From Alphaproteobacteria bacterium (GTDB lineage: Bacteria; Pseudomonadota; Alphaproteobacteria; JAEULC01): a DNA stretch of 6,483 bases. Each line of letters begins with the position of its first letter. The stretch's first letter is position 1. Shown here piece by piece: positions 5,652-6,483 of the stretch. A program made the translations under genes and the position numbers. The notes below the pieces were generated by a model that had not been told where the DNA came from, made no database searches, and worked only from the letters and a program-made list of their open reading frames with translations. The stretch lies in contig JADZDN010000064.1 in the NCBI GenBank assembly GCA_020851015.1, positions 1 through 6,483 on the forward strand. Direction: 5' to 3'.

Positions 5652-6483
5652 CATACCGATGGCATGCTCCCTAACTGCACTAGTTTAGAGACGGCAGCCT
5701 CCAGCGCAAGGACTTCCTGGGCCTGGCCGCCAAGTTGCCGCAGCGCCACGGTGCCGGTTTCGGCCTCCTTGCGGCCCACTACCAGCATGTAGGGCACCTT
5801 GGCCAGGCTGTGCTCGCGGACCTTATAGTTGATCTTCTCGTTGCGCAGGTCGGCCTCGGCCCGCAGCCCGGCGGCCTTCAGCGCCGCCAGCACCTTGCCT
5901 GCGTAGTTGTCCGCATCGCCGGTGATGGTTGCGACCAGGGCCTGGACCGGCGCCAGCCAGAGCGGGAACTTGCCGGCGTAGTTCTCGATCAGGATGCCGA
6001 TAAAGCGTTCGAACGAGCCGAGGATCGCCCGGTGCAGCATGACCGGCCGATGCTTGTGCCCGTCCTCGCCGACATAGGACGCGTCCAGGCGCTCGGGCAA
6101 TACGAAGTCGACCTGCAGCGTGCCGCATTGCCAGTCGCGGCCGATGGCGTCGCGCAGCACGAACTCCAGCTTCGGGCCGTAGAAGGCGCCTTCGCCGGGG
6201 TTCAGCGTGACCTCGAGCCCGCCGGCCGCGGCCGCTTCCTTCAGCGCCGCCTCGGCCTTGTCCCAGATCGCGTCGGTGCCGGCGCGCACCGCCGGGCGGT
6301 CGGAGAACTTGACCGAGATGTCGGTGAAGCCGAGGTCCTGGTAGATCGAGCGCAGCAGGTCGCAGAACCGCTTGCCCTCCTCGGTGATCTGGTCCTCGGT
6401 CACGAAGATATGCGCGTCGTCCTGGGTGAAGGCGCGCACGCGCATCAGCCCGTGCAGCGCGCCCGACGGCTCGTTGCGATGGC
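5651..6483 (-). CDS. thrS: Threonine--tRNA ligase, C-terminal part (5' end beyond window)
   Basis: This enzyme charges tRNA-Thr with threonine in the cytoplasm. The right edge of the window cuts the gene; the visible 276 residues are somewhat less than half of the usual roughly 640. The visible part starts inside motif 2 of the class II catalytic core with [27 protein letters not shown] and [14 protein letters not shown] carry the two histidines that correspond to E. coli zinc ligands His385 and His511. The Cys ligand and the editing and TGS domains lie outside the window. From about [18 protein letters not shown] to the end is the anticodon-binding domain. The stop (TGA) is at 5651-5653. An ATG at 6445 is internal and not the true start. 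infC follows 74 bases downstream, a conserved pairing. Confidence 0.95.
   Translation of the reverse strand, partial: HRNEPSGALHGLMRVRAFTQDDAHIFVTEDQITEEGKRFCDLLRSIYQDLGFTDISVKFSDRPAVRAGTDAIWDKAEAALKEAAAAGGLEVTLNPGEGAFYGPKLEFVLRDAIGRDWQCGTLQVDFVLPERLDASYVGEDGHKHRPVMLHRAILGSFERFIGILIENYAGKFPLWLAPVQALVATITGDADNYAGKVLAALKAAGLRAEADLRNEKINYKVREHSLAKVPYMLVVGRKEAETGTVALRQLGGQAQEVLALEAAVSKLVQLGSMPSV

Overview
This high-GC window looks like ordinary chromosome from an alphaproteobacterium. The evidence is the protein sequence types (alphaproteobacterial-style IF-3 and MsrP), an Irr/ICE-like site in front of dps, and a C-rich/G-rich palindromic intergenic repeat of a kind I associate with that class. 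I cannot name the genus. No tRNA, rRNA, CRISPR array, insertion sequence or phage gene is visible.

Layout, left to right. Positions 1-381 hold no convincing gene: a palindromic C/G-rich repeat (about 30-126), then about 250 bases of unassigned sequence. Three genes follow on the minus strand: msrP (382-1353), a periplasmic molybdoenzyme that repairs oxidised methionine; dps (1444-1911), a ferritin-like iron-storage and DNA-protection protein; and a divergent EF-G-like translational GTPase (2080-4134). A plus-strand gene for a small HD-domain protein (4419-5000) is divergent from the EF-G-like gene and convergent with infC. On the minus strand again are infC (5040-5576, translation initiation factor IF-3) and the C-terminal part of thrS (5651 to beyond the right edge, threonyl-tRNA synthetase).

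Functionally there are two themes. thrS-infC and the EF-G-like factor are translation genes; dps and msrP handle oxidative and iron stress. In transcription order dps precedes msrP with a 90-base gap, so they may share a transcript, although an inverted repeat lies between them.

I see no obviously new multi-gene system. The points most worth checking are: (1) the HD protein keeps the six-ligand pattern of PhnZ-type mixed-valent diiron oxygenases but lacks the PhnZ substrate residues, suggesting an oxygenase or hydrolase with an unknown substrate; (2) the EF-G-like protein has Ser where the catalytic switch II His should be, yet keeps the domain IV tip; (3) infC appears to start at AUA, which fits autoregulation by IF-3; (4) an Irr-box-like inverted repeat lies about 50 bases upstream of dps; (5) msrQ is not next to msrP, and rpmI-rplT do not follow infC.
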